Below are positions 36,156 through 44,458 of a DNA stretch of 64,000 nt, in pieces (positions within the stretch are counted from its first letter, which is position 1; every line of letters starts with the position of its first letter). The notes under the pieces are model-generated. The model worked only from the letters and a program-made list of their open reading frames with translations, made no database searches and had not been told where the DNA came from. The position numbers were made by a program, and so were the translations under genes. The DNA comes from Streptomyces violaceusniger Tu 4113 (lineage in GTDB: Bacteria; Actinomycetota; Actinomycetes; Streptomycetales; Streptomycetaceae), in assembly GCF_000147815.2 (NCBI RefSeq), contig NC_015957.1, positions 7,006,001 through 7,070,000 of the forward strand. Direction: 5' to 3'.

Positions 36156-36848
36156 TCAGTTGTTGACGGTGCGAAAGAAGTGGTCTGCGTCCTCGGGTTC
36201 ACCCAGCCGTCCTACCTCCAGCCAGGAGCCGTCGGTGAAGCGGAGCCGGAACGTGGCGAATCCGCGTGGCTGGCCCGCCTCGCCCTCGACACGGACCTGA
36301 TCGAGGGGAAACTCCGCGAAGGTCTGGAAGTCGTCGGCCTTGGTGGGCGACAGCCGACGGCGAGGGGACGTGGCGACGCAGACGCGATCGCGGGCCAGCA
36401 TGACCAGGCGCTTGGGGTTGGGCGAGTGCCCGTACCAGCGCAGCAGTAGCTGGCCCGCGGTCAGGTTCCAGTCGCCGTCGAAGATGCCGTGGGTCGGGTC
36501 CTGCCGGCGATCGCGGGCAGGGTCGCGGCCGGATGCGGAGCGGCGGGCGTCCGGCGGAGTCTGCGGCTCCCCGGCCCGCGGTCCGCGGTTGCGTCGTGGC
36601 TGGGACAGCCGGTCGAGTCGGCCACCCAGCTTGTCGATCAGCATCATCGGGATGACGACGAAGAAGAACACGACGGCGCCGACGTACAGCAGCCAGTGGC
36701 GGCCCGGCTTCAGCCGTCCCTTGCCCGCGGCGCGGTGCACCTCTTTGGGCGGTGTGGGAATGGGCTTGTGGATCTCGCACCAGACCAGGGCCACGGGCTC
36801 CTCGCCCAGGAGCTTCCGGGCCCGCCGATGTACCGCGCGCTTCGCCAT
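36156..36848 (-). CDS. Uncharacterised single-pass membrane protein
   Basis: A 230-residue protein with one clear membrane helix at about residues 52-72 (LLYVGAVVFFFVVIPMMLI) flanked by basic residues, an Arg/Pro-rich linker, and a C-terminal beta-rich domain (WNLTAGQLLLRWYG, FRLRFTDGSWLEVGRL). I do not recognise a characterised family. It is convergent with the DUF4232 gene, nine bases away. ATG 36848 begins the conserved-looking part; an upstream extension is possible. Confidence 0.75.
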   Translation of the reverse strand: MAKRAVHRRARKLLGEEPVALVWCEIHKPIPTPPKEVHRAAGKGRLKPGRHWLLYVGAVVFFFVVIPMMLIDKLGGRLDRLSQPRRNRGPRAGEPQTPPDARRSASGRDPARDRRQDPTHGIFDGDWNLTAGQLLLRWYGHSPNPKRLVMLARDRVCVATSPRRRLSPTKADDFQTFAEFPLDQVRVEGEAGQPRGFATFRLRFTDGSWLEVGRLGEPEDADHFFRTVNN

Positions 36849-36991
36849 GCCGAAGATCCTAGAACGGGCCTCCGCCTCACCGGTCGGGGCGGGGAACCAA
36901 GCGGTGACATGGCCGGCACCGATGAGTTCGACGACCGAGCGAGGTCTACACATAGACACAGCAGGCCACACACATGATCAGGGAGCGGACC

Positions 36992-37678
36992 ATGAGCCCC
37001 AACGCACTACCGTCCGTCGTCGACGCCGATACCTGGCGGCGTCAGCTCGAAGCGCTGCGCGTTCGGGAGAAGGCCGCGACCCGGGAGCTCGACGCGATCG
37101 CCGCCGAGCGCCGCCGCCTGCCGATGGTCGAGATGCCCGACTACACCCTGGAGGGCGCGGACGGACCGGTTCGGCTGGCGGACCTTTTCGACGGCAAGAG
37201 GCAACTGATCGTCTACAACCACATGTGGTTCCCGGGCGAGAAGTGGCAGTGCCCGGGCTGTACGGGGTTCACCTCGCAGTACACCCGGCTGGAGTTCCTG
37301 GACAACTACGACGCCCGGTTCGTCATCGTCACCCAGGGCCCGATCGACGAGGCACTCGCCTACAAGCGGCGGGTCGGGAACACGATGGCCTGGTATTCCA
37401 CGGCGAACAGCCCGTTCGGTGCCGACGTCGGCGCACCGCCCGGCGGAGGATTCGCGGTCAACGTGTTCCTGCGCGACGGCGACGCCGTCTACCGCACCTG
37501 GCACACCAACGGCCGTGGCACCGAGCAGCTCAGCCACTCCTTCGCGCTGATCGATCTGTTGCCGTACGGGCGGCAGGAGGAGTGGCAGGACTCCCCCGAC
37601 GGCTGGCCACAGGCACCCACCTACAGCCGCTGGGCCGGGTCCGAGGACATCGCCGCGCTCTACGGCCCGGAGGCGTGA
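36992..37678 (+). CDS. DUF899 thioredoxin-fold protein
   Basis: A 228-residue soluble protein of the DUF899 family, thioredoxin-like. Hallmarks are MVEMPDYTLEGADGPVRLADLF, LIVYNHMWFPGEKWQCPGC with a CPGC-type redox pair, and WYSTANSPFGAD. It ends HSFALIDLLPYGRQEEWQDSP, in two parts. ATG 36992 has GGGAGCG upstream and is preferred to the in-frame ATG 36974. Enzymatic role not established; a peroxide or thiol-related function is a guess. Confidence 0.9.
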   Translation: MSPNALPSVVDADTWRRQLEALRVREKAATRELDAIAAERRRLPMVEMPDYTLEGADGPVRLADLFDGKRQLIVYNHMWFPGEKWQCPGCTGFTSQYTRLEFLDNYDARFVIVTQGPIDEALAYKRRVGNTMAWYSTANSPFGADVGAPPGGGFAVNVFLRDGDAVYRTWHTNGRGTEQLSHSFALIDLLPYGRQEEWQDSPDGWPQAPTYSRWAGSEDIAALYGPEA

Positions 37679-37716
37679 GGGTCCGCCTCCGGGCGGACCC
37701 GCGCGCTGCCGCCCCG

Positions 37717-38418
37717 TCAGTCCGGAACCGCCGGGGCGGCACAGAGCTCGTCCAGCCCGGGAAACGGATTGTCCGGCCGGAGCCTGCGGTACGCGGCGTC
37801 GACGAATGACACGGGCGCCCACTTCGACGGCTGCTCGTCGATCTGGTGGACCACCGTCTCGAGGATCCGCTCACGCAGATCCAGCCAGGGGAACGCCGAG
37901 TGGGCGGCGTCGAGCACGGCCCGGTCCACTTCCTCGGCGCCGAAGCCGAAGATGTCGGCGCCGATGCCGAGGTGTGTGAGGGCGACGACCGGCTGCTTGT
38001 GGACCGCGATGCCGGTGGAGGTGTGCAGCGCCACCGCGTCCCAGAGCAGGTCGACGGCGGCATCGGACAGGCCGTGGTCGCGGGCGAAGCGGGCGGCTCG
38101 GAACGCGCCGTCCGCTTCGAACCGGTTCGGGCCGTGTCCCTCGTCGGTCAGGCCGATGTCGTGCAGCACCGTGGCGAGAAAGAGCGTCTCGTCGTCGTAG
38201 TCCGTCCCGGCGACGAGGTTTCTGGTGGCGGCGATGCTGCGAGCGTAGAAGAAGCTGCGGATGCAGTGGTTGAGCAGGTAGGCGGGGCAATGCTCGGCGG
38301 CGAAGGCGACAGCGGCCTCGGTGGCCGACGTCCGCGGCCACCCCCCGATGGCGTCCGGCGGCGCGCCGAGCGGGCGACCGCGAACGCGATGGCCCGGTTT
38401 CTGGTCAGCCCGCCGCAT
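37717..38418 (-). CDS. HD-domain phosphohydrolase-like protein, 5' end uncertain
   Basis: An HD-superfamily metal-dependent protein. The HD motif is LATVLHDIGL, preceded by LLNHCIRSFFYAR carrying another ligand histidine; later HTSTGIAVH completes the pattern. It resembles the cyanamide hydratase-like HD group. Clear homology begins at about 38340, and beyond that the frame runs antisense into an AraC gene fragment, so the true 5' end may have been lost. The listed ATG at 38418 is only the nearest one. Confidence 0.75.
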   Translation of the reverse strand: MRRADQKPGHRVRGRPLGAPPDAIGGWPRTSATEAAVAFAAEHCPAYLLNHCIRSFFYARSIAATRNLVAGTDYDDETLFLATVLHDIGLTDEGHGPNRFEADGAFRAARFARDHGLSDAAVDLLWDAVALHTSTGIAVHKQPVVALTHLGIGADIFGFGAEEVDRAVLDAAHSAFPWLDLRERILETVVHQIDEQPSKWAPVSFVDAAYRRLRPDNPFPGLDELCAAPAVPD

Positions 38419-38787
38419 CGCGAAGGCGGACAGGCTCAGTTCATCGAGTCCGTCCCGCCCGGCGGCGACTCGGACATCACCGCCGTGATCACCTGGATTC
38501 TGCAGCATCTCGACGAGCCGCTCACTCTGGAGTCGGTCGGCCGGCACAGCCATATGAGCACGCGGACCCTGCGCCGCAGATTCCGGGCCGCGACCGGCAC
38601 GAGCGTCATGAACTGGGTGGCTGGGCAACGTGTGGCCCGGGCCCGCGTCCTCCTCGAAACCACTCGCCTTGGCGTCGACGACATCGCACACCGATGCGGC
38701 TTCGGCTCCGCGGAGTCGCTGCGCGTGCACTTCACCGCGCTGACCCGGACCAGCCCGTCGCGATACCGCCGTACCTTCGCCGACTGA
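38357..38787 (+). pseudogene. AraC/GlxA-type regulator, N-terminal part deleted
   Basis: Encodes only the C-terminal part of a GlxA/FtrA-like regulator: the hinge AERATANAMARFLVSPPHREGGQAQ in two parts, then a complete AraC double helix-turn-helix (LTLESVGRHSHMSTRTLRRRF and VDDIAHRCGFGSAESLRVHF). The DJ-1/PfpI-like sensor domain of about 180 residues is missing, and the sequence runs into the 5' end of the divergent HD gene. A small DNA-binding product from ATG 38390 is possible. Confidence 0.8.
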
Positions 38788-38797
38788 AACACCGCGG

Positions 38798-38824
38798 GGC
38801 CCGCTCCCTGGAGGGGAACGGGCC
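38798..38824. terminator. Hairpin between convergent genes
   Basis: GGCCCG (38798-38803) pairs with CGGGCC (38819-38824) with an inner TCCCT/AGGGG stem, between the AraC fragment and the convergent PDZ gene. No T-tract. Confidence 0.6.
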
Positions 38825-38866
38825 GCACGTGTCCGGGTGTTGTGATCCTTGACGGGGGGCTTGGGG

Positions 38867-39622
38867 TTACGGCTCCGGGTCCAGCGGAATCTGCAGGGTG
38901 ACGAGAGCGCCGCCGCGCCTGACGGTCACGGGGTAGGTGGCGCCGGACCGCTTACCGCTCAGGACGGTGTCGAGGTCGTTGACGGTGGGGGTGAGTGTTC
39001 CCGCGACCTCGACGATGACGTCACCGGGCAGCAGACCCGCGGCGTCGGTGTTGCTGCCCGGGTCGACGCCGAGCACGCGCACTCCGCCACCGGCGGGACT
39101 GGTGTTCCTGAGGTTGGCCGCGATGATGCCCTGGATGCCGGGGGTGATGTTCACGGTGAGCGGCTGTGTCACGCCGTCCAGCGTGAAGGTGCCGCTGAAC
39201 GTTCCTCCGGCCAGCGGGGCGTCGATGTCGGCGACGACGTTGACGATGAACGGCCGGATGAAGTCCCAGACGCTTCCCGTGAGCTGGGCCGTGGCCGACT
39301 TGCCGTCGGCGGCGATGCTCACGGGGCAGGCCATCCCGGTGCACGCCAGATCCAGGCCGGTGATGCGGGTGTGGGGCGGCGCCTGGACGCTGATGCTGCC
39401 GGGCCCGAAGTGCCGCTGCCCGTCCGGCGGATAGGCGACGGTGCCGGCAGGCCCGCCGGCGTCGAGGCTGGGGACGTTCTGCTGCGGGGGCAGGGAACGA
39501 ACCTGGCGCTGCTCGGATGCCGAAGCCGATGCGGCCGATGCGACCGCCGGCGCAACCGCGCCGGCCAGCATCGCGGTGCCCAAGGCCAGAACGCTGCACA
39601 CCCGGGCGAACTTACGGATCAT
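38867..39622 (-). CDS. Secreted PDZ-domain protein
   Basis: A 251-residue exported protein with signal peptide (about 1-34), a middle beta region with one close cysteine pair (LDLACTGMACPV), and a C-terminal PDZ domain at about 165-250 (GVRVLGVDPGSNTDAAGLLPGDVIVEVAG, in two parts). PDZ domains of this kind bind protein C-termini, as in DegP, but no protease domain is present. The ATG at 39622 follows GGAGGGC. It may be an adaptor or scaffold on the cell surface. Confidence 0.85.
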   Translation of the reverse strand: MIRKFARVCSVLALGTAMLAGAVAPAVASAASASASEQRQVRSLPPQQNVPSLDAGGPAGTVAYPPDGQRHFGPGSISVQAPPHTRITGLDLACTGMACPVSIAADGKSATAQLTGSVWDFIRPFIVNVVADIDAPLAGGTFSGTFTLDGVTQPLTVNITPGIQGIIAANLRNTSPAGGGVRVLGVDPGSNTDAAGLLPGDVIVEVAGTLTPTVNDLDTVLSGKRSGATYPVTVRRGGALVTLQIPLDPEP

Positions 39623-39858
39623 CAAAAGCCCTCCGTGATCGACGATGGTCAACCGTCCCAGCCACGGCTCGGGCACGGGCAGAACACCCGTATAAGTCAC
39701 TCAATAAGGTGGGCAATCACCCCACCGTGTTTGGTCCACGGCTCACTCACGAATGCATCTGCCGGGCCCGGAACCCAGGCACGAACGAGAAGGACCAACG
39801 CAGAATCACCACGTCACGCAGAATCACCGCGTCAGGCGCGCCATGGCAGGCTCAAGGA

Positions 39859-40218
39859 GTGCCCCGCTACGACCGCTTCACCGAGGAACTGCTCGGCTTC
39901 CTGCTGACACGGCTGGATGACGAGAGCGATCTCGAGCACCTCGTCACCCATGAACCACGGCGGATCTCAGCCGCCTACTTCGAAGGGGGTGGCGGTCGCG
40001 CGGAGACGCGGGTCATGAGGTTCACCGGCTGCGCCGCATGCTCGCGGATTCCCCCGTACACGCTCTTCCCCTCCTATGGCCGCATCACCGTCCCCGCGTG
40101 GCCCTGCCTGCCCGTCCGGGCGCTGGCGCTGCGCTTCGCCGGTGAGCCTGACTACTGTGACGGATGGCGGCCCGAGGTCGCCCTCTTCGCGTCCGGACGC
40201 CTCGTCCACGAGACCTGA
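39859..40218 (+). CDS. DUF6221-like small protein
   Basis: A 119-residue protein beginning PRYDRFTEELLGFLLTRLDDE and ending VRALALRFAGEPDYCDGWRPE, which resemble the ends of the DUF6221 family of Streptomyces. It has a CAAC pair in the middle. GTG 39859 follows CAAGGA. Function unknown. Confidence 0.65.
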   Translation: MPRYDRFTEELLGFLLTRLDDESDLEHLVTHEPRRISAAYFEGGGGRAETRVMRFTGCAACSRIPPYTLFPSYGRITVPAWPCLPVRALALRFAGEPDYCDGWRPEVALFASGRLVHET

Positions 40219-40227
40219 CCGCGCCCG

Positions 40228-40829
40228 TCATGACGTGAACGCGTCGACGACCTCCTGCCGACGCAGCCGGGTCTGCTTGGGCATGCGCCAGCCGAGCACG
40301 CCGACGGTGGCGCCATTCCGGTCGTACAGCGCGACGAACCGGCCCTGCGCCATGTCCCCGTCCACGACGGTCACCTCGGCATCGGCCGACAGCACACCAT
40401 GCCGGCCAGCAGTGCCAACGCGTCGTCGAGTGTGCGCAGCACATGGGCCCCGGCGAGGCCGTCCTGTCCGGCGAAGACACGGGGCCGCAGACCCGTCGCC
40501 ACGACGATCGCGTCCGCCCGCAGCACACGGCCCGATGCGGTGTGGACGGTGCGCACCTCCGCGTCAAGGCCGACGGCCGGATCGCCGAGGATGAACTCGG
40601 CGTCCAGCGCGGAGAGTTCGGCAGGTCGGCGGAGGAAGGCCCGGTCCGGTTCCCAGGTGCCGGAGAGGACCTGCTTGGACAGCGGTGGCCGGTCGTAGGG
40701 CAGATGCGGCTCGGCGCCCAGGACGGTCAGGCCGCCTGGAATCCCTTGCGCCGCAGGGCTTCCGCGGTGGAGAGCCCGGCCGCGGAGGCTCCGACCACCA
40801 GAACATCGGCGGGAGCGCTCGTGCGCCCT
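40228..40829 (-). pseudogene. Decayed ferredoxin reductase for P450
   Basis: Fragments of an FAD/NAD ferredoxin reductase. The FAD loop ADVLVVGASAAGLSTAEALRRKGFQ reads in one frame; one missing G near 40730 shifts the rest (LTVLGAEPHLPYDRPPLSKQVLSG, LRADAIVVATGLRPRVF). After LDDALALLAG the NAD domain and most of the C-terminal part are deleted, and only a C-terminal end (FVALYDRNGATVGVLGWRMP, ending DAFTS at 40228) remains. Cannot encode an active enzyme. Pairs with the ferredoxin and the ruined P450. Confidence 0.85.
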
Positions 40830-41019
40830 CGCTCATGTGGATCGCACCCGCGGGGCATACGGTGGCGCATTCGCGCACCGCGGCGCGGAGGCTCTCGGCG
40901 GGGGCAGCGTCGAGCAGGATCACGACGCCGTCGTCCTCGCGCTCGTCGAACACCTCCGGGGCGATCAGCACGCAGGTGCCCGCGGCACAGCACTTGTGTT
41001 CGTCCACGGTGACCTTCAT
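40564..41019 (-). CDS. 3Fe-4S ferredoxin, with read-through tail
   Basis: The first 63 residues form a complete small ferredoxin of the type that serves actinobacterial P450s: KVTVDEHKCCAAGTCVLIAPEVFDE and ECATVCPAGAIHM carry the cysteines of a 3Fe-4S cluster. The usual stop is missing, and the frame continues about 88 residues through the start of the reductase pseudogene with no homology. It may still fold, but its partners are broken. AAGC-GAGT-GCTT lies about 100 bases upstream. Confidence 0.8.
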   Translation of the reverse strand: MKVTVDEHKCCAAGTCVLIAPEVFDEREDDGVVILLDAAPAESLRAAVRECATVCPAGAIHMSEGARALPPMFWWSEPPRPGSPPRKPCGARDSRRPDRPGRRAASALRPATAVQAGPLRHLGTGPGLPPPTCRTLRAGRRVHPRRSGRRP

Positions 41020-41118
41020 CGCTGATGCTCCTTCGTCGATTCATCGGCTGGAGACGCGGCCGTGAGTGCGCGCCGCATCGCCTCTCGGAGCAAGTAAACC
41101 CGACGATTTAAAAAAGCC

Positions 41119-41130
41119 AAGCGAGTGCTT
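41119..41130. promoter_or_regulatory. TetR-type operator before the ferredoxin gene
   Basis: AAGCGAGTGCTT has perfect AAGC/GCTT arms with a 4-base centre, a common TetR-family operator pattern, within an AT-rich stretch between the TetR gene and the ferredoxin gene. Confidence 0.5.
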
Positions 41131-41155
41131 TAATCCTTGGGGCCCCGACCGCCGG

Positions 41156-41809
41156 TCACGGCACGCGCGTGACCGGCGCATGCCACAACGCGACGATCGC
41201 GTCGATGAGGCCGGTGGCGGCGTCATGCCATGTCGCACGGGAGGTAGGAGCGTTGTCGGCGAGGGCGCGCTCCCTCTCGACGGACATCTGCGTGATCAAG
41301 TGACGCGTCATGGCCGAGCGCTCGGCGTACACCTCGGCGGGCAGGTCCGGCAGGCAACGGTTCAGGCCGTCCTGCAACACCCGCATCGATGGAGCGGCGA
41401 CGGAGAATTCCTCGGTCACGATCGCGTAGAGCGCGGGGTCGGCCGTGACCTGGGCGATGAACCGCGCGTACCAGCTCGGGTGGCCCAGGGCTTCGAGATG
41501 CTCGGTGGTCGGACGGACCGCACAGGCCACCCAGTCCCGCAGATCGGCGGAATCGCCGATTTCGGCCAGCAGCCGCGCCCGGATCCCCTCGATCTGCTCG
41601 GCATGACGGCGAACAAGCGCGCGCACCAGGTCGACCTTGGTGCCGAAGTGGTAGCTGACCGCCGCATTGTTGCCCTGCCCGGCGGCCTCGCTGATCTGGC
41701 GGTTGGCCACCGCGTACACCCCACGCTCGGCGAACAGCCGCTCCGCCGCGCTCAGCAACGCCTCCCGCGTCGCGGCGACCCGCTCGTCCTGCCTCATTCT
41801 GTCTGCCAT
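41156..41809 (-). CDS. TetR-family regulator of the P450 locus
   Basis: A 217-residue TetR regulator. The helix-turn-helix spans about residues 10-56 (ALLSAAERLFAERGVYAVANRQISEAAGQGNNAAVSYHFGTK in pieces). The C-terminal domain resembles TetR_C regulators of catabolic oxygenases. ATG 41809 or the GTG two codons earlier can serve as start. It lies between the ferredoxin and P450 remnants and has palindromic sites on both sides, so it once controlled both. It appears intact while its targets decay. Confidence 0.9.
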   Translation of the reverse strand: MADRMRQDERVAATREALLSAAERLFAERGVYAVANRQISEAAGQGNNAAVSYHFGTKVDLVRALVRRHAEQIEGIRARLLAEIGDSADLRDWVACAVRPTTEHLEALGHPSWYARFIAQVTADPALYAIVTEEFSVAAPSMRVLQDGLNRCLPDLPAEVYAERSAMTRHLITQMSVERERALADNAPTSRATWHDAATGLIDAIVALWHAPVTRVP

Positions 41810-41991
41810 CGCCACCGCCCCATCGGGACCTCACACACTCCGCGACGGCTGGCCCCAGATGCCGCCGCGGGTCCTCGCCCGAACCGGCGAGGTCAAACAC
41901 CGGAAGCCTACGCAACGGCACGTCGTGGACGACCTGCGGCGCCGCGCGGGCCGGACCCCTCGGCGCCTCCGCCTTGATACCCACTCCTCCT

Positions 41992-42023
41992 TGAGTTTAA
42001 ATCAACTCATTGATTTAAACTCA
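41992..42023. promoter_or_regulatory. Perfect 14-bp-arm palindromic operator
   Basis: TGAGTTTAAATCAA (41992-42005) and its exact complement TTGATTTAAACTCA (42010-42023) are separated by CTCA. It lies 20 bases before the P450 remnant. Such long perfect AT-rich dyads in 70% GC DNA are strong candidates for the TetR operator. Confidence 0.8.
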
Positions 42024-42043
42024 CAGCGGAGATCGGACCGACC

Positions 42044-42639
42044 GTGATCAACGCCCATCCCGGCACCCCGGACGAGACCATTCCCGAGTTTCCGATGCCC
42101 CCGGGCGGCCGGGTGCCCGTTCGCCCCGCCCCCGGAGATGATGCGGCTGCACGCCGCGCGGCCGCTCTCCAGGGTCCGCCTGCGGGACGGCAGCACGCCC
42201 TGGCTCGTCACCCGCTGTCGTCCGCGACACCGACGACCCGAAGATCGTCGCGGGCGCGGTGGAGGCGATGCTGCGCTACCTGACCATCGTCCACAACGGC
42301 CAGCGCCGCCTCGCGCTCGATGACATCGAGATCGGCGGCCAGGTCATCCGGGCCGGGGAAGGCGTCATCATCCCCGGCGCCACCGGCAATGGGGAACACG
42401 ACGTCTTCCCCGACCCGGACCGGCTCGACGTCCGCCGCGACGCCCGCCGCCATATGACGTTCGGCTTCGGCGTCCACCAGCGCCTGGGCCAGCCCCTGGC
42501 CCGCCTGGAGCTCCAGGTCGTCTACCGCACCCTCTTCCGCCGCGTCCCGACCCTGCTCCGGGTGACCGCACTGGAGCGGATTCCGTTCAAGGACGACGGC
42601 GTGGTCTACGGCGTCTACGAACTGCCGGTGAGCTGGTAG
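42044..42639 (+). pseudogene. Cytochrome P450 (CYP105-like) relic
   Basis: The N-terminal part (PDETIPEFPMP, then in other frames LHAARPLSRVRLRDGSTPWLVTR) is joined directly to the C-terminal part (VEAMLRYLTIVHNGQRRLAL, DDIEIGGQVIRAGEGVI, ending PFKDDGVVYGVYELPVSW). About 200 residues covering the I-helix are missing. The heme-binding loop reads FGFGVHQRLGQPLARLEL, with Arg where the heme-thiolate Cys must be. It is a dead gene. Confidence 0.9.
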
Positions 42640-42664
42640 CCGCAGCATCCTCGTCTCCTCCCGC

Positions 42665-42868
42665 ATGGCGCGACGCCTCAGCGGCGGTCATGGCCTGGCC
42701 CTGGCGGTGCTGTGGGCAGCGTTGCTGAGCGCTCCGTACGGCCTCGCCCACGCCGGGAGCGCCCTCCTGGACCCCCGTGTGCTGTGGGTGGCCGCGGTGG
42801 TGGCGGTGGCATCCAGTGTACTGCCGTACTCGCTCAACCTGGAGGCGCTGCGCTCGCCTTGCACGCCG
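42665..42868 (+). pseudogene. EamA/DMT transporter fragment
   Basis: GLALAVLWAALLSAPYGLAHAGSAL followed by VLPYSLNLEAL, in pieces, is the middle of a drug/metabolite-transporter protein of the RhtA/EamA type. The frame then runs into unrelated sequence. It continues the decayed stretch that starts at the ferredoxin reductase. Confidence 0.65.
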
Positions 42869-43008
42869 GGTTTCTCCTGCGGACCGCTGCCGCGGCCGGA
42901 CCTGACGCCGATCCCCATATCGTGGCCATGATGACCGCGTTGGGCCTCGCCTCCCTGCGCTGGCTGCGAAAGCGGCTCTGAACCCACCGTCCCGGGTCAG
43001 GGCGAGGA

Positions 43009-43043
43009 GGTCAGGTCAGGTCAGGTCAGGTCAGGTCAGGTCA
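43009..43043. repeat. 5-bp repeat GGTCA, seven copies, over a stop codon
   Basis: Seven exact GGTCA units lie at the end of the serine hydrolase gene. The stop codon of that gene (43038-43036) is inside the array, so unit loss or gain could shift or move the C-terminus. Confidence 0.97.
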
Positions 43044-44172
43044 GGCAACTCTGTATCGCGCGGACATAGTTCTCGGACCGGTCGGAACCGATGATGCCCG
43101 GTGCCATCTTGTTCATCATGTAGCTGATGGTGGTGCGGGTGTCGAGGTCCATGACGATCAGCGAGCCGCCCCATCCTCCCCAGTAACAGGCCCGCCCCTG
43201 AGGCACATACGGCACTGACTCGCTCTCGGGAAGGGCGAAGCCGATACCCCATCGCAGGGGGATGTCGAGGATGAGATCGGTTCCGTGGCTCTGCTCGTCG
43301 AAGATGACCCCGATCGTGTCGGGCGACAGCAACCGAACGCCGTCGACGGTGCCGCCCAGCGCGAGAGCCTTGAGGATTCGGGCCACGGACCGTGCGTTCC
43401 CGTGGCCGTTGAGCGCGGGCAGGTCGGCGTGGCGCCAGGCCGGGGTGTTCGCGGATTCGGCATTGGACAGCGGTCCGACGAGGGTCTTGAACCTCGGGCC
43501 CTCACGGTCCAGAGCCGCCACGTCGAACGAGAGTGGGGGCGGTGGGATGATCGGTGCGATCCGACTCCAGTCCGCCTCGCTGGCTCCGATCTGGAAGTCG
43601 GCGCCGAGTGGTCCGGCGATCTCGTCGGCGACGAATGCCTTCATGGGCTTACCGGTCACCCGGCGCACCAGTTCGCCGACGAGGTGGCCCTGGTTCTGTG
43701 CGTGGTATCCCGACGCGGTTCCCGGTTCCCACCACGGCGCCTGGGTGGCGAGCCGCCGGGTGGCGAAGTCCCAGTCGTAGGTGTCCTCGGTGGTGAACGG
43801 CGTCTCCCAACCGGAGACGCCGGAGGTGTGACTGAGGAGGTGGCAGACCTCGATGTGCTCCTTGCCGTTCGCGGCGAAGTCCGGCCAGTACTTCGCGACC
43901 GGGGCGTAGGGATCGAGCTGCCCCCGGTCGACCAGCATCAGGGCCGCGAGGTTGCACACGGTCTTGGTCGTCGACCACACATTGGTGATGGTGTCGCGGC
44001 CCCAGAGCGTACGGTGCCCCGGATCGCACCAGCCACCCCAGATGTCGACGACGGTGTGCCCGTCGATATCCACCACCAGGCCGGCGCCCAACTCGTTACC
44101 GGACCGAATCTGCTCGGCGAGCGCCTCTCGCACGGGCGTGAATCGCGCGTCACAGCTTCCTTGCACGTCCAC
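43036..44172 (-). CDS. Beta-lactamase-family serine hydrolase (EstB/LovD-like)
   Basis: A 378-residue PF00144 serine hydrolase without signal peptide, like esterase EstB. The nucleophile motif is NVWSTTKTV (SxxK), the second tyrosine is in GYHAQNQGHL, and the C-terminal GGWGGS replaces KTG. GTG 44172 (VDVQGSCDARF) was chosen because GAGGAAGG lies upstream and homologs start there; GTG 44232 is in frame. It probably hydrolyses or transfers acyl esters rather than beta-lactams. Its stop lies inside a 5-bp repeat. Confidence 0.87.
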   Translation of the reverse strand: MDVQGSCDARFTPVREALAEQIRSGNELGAGLVVDIDGHTVVDIWGGWCDPGHRTLWGRDTITNVWSTTKTVCNLAALMLVDRGQLDPYAPVAKYWPDFAANGKEHIEVCHLLSHTSGVSGWETPFTTEDTYDWDFATRRLATQAPWWEPGTASGYHAQNQGHLVGELVRRVTGKPMKAFVADEIAGPLGADFQIGASEADWSRIAPIIPPPPLSFDVAALDREGPRFKTLVGPLSNAESANTPAWRHADLPALNGHGNARSVARILKALALGGTVDGVRLLSPDTIGVIFDEQSHGTDLILDIPLRWGIGFALPESESVPYVPQGRACYWGGWGGSLIVMDLDTRTTISYMMNKMAPGIIGSDRSENYVRAIQSCLT

Positions 44173-44458
44173 CACCGACCACCCTTCCTCGGCGAATGAC
44201 TTGACGTCGGCCACAGCGCCAGGCGGTATCACCCAGCCGACGACTCCCCGTTCGGGGAACCTTCACACACCACCTTGAAATCAGACCCGGAGATGGCCGA
44301 TATCGCATTTCGCGGAGCTGCGGGGTACTGATATTCAACAAGGACACGATCCCGTGCTCACACACAAGGACATGCCTTTCTTGCCATAGAGTGCCGCGTC
44401 AAGCATTCACAGAAGCGGAAGCGAGCACAAGAGAGAGGGGACCGGACTAATGCGTTCC

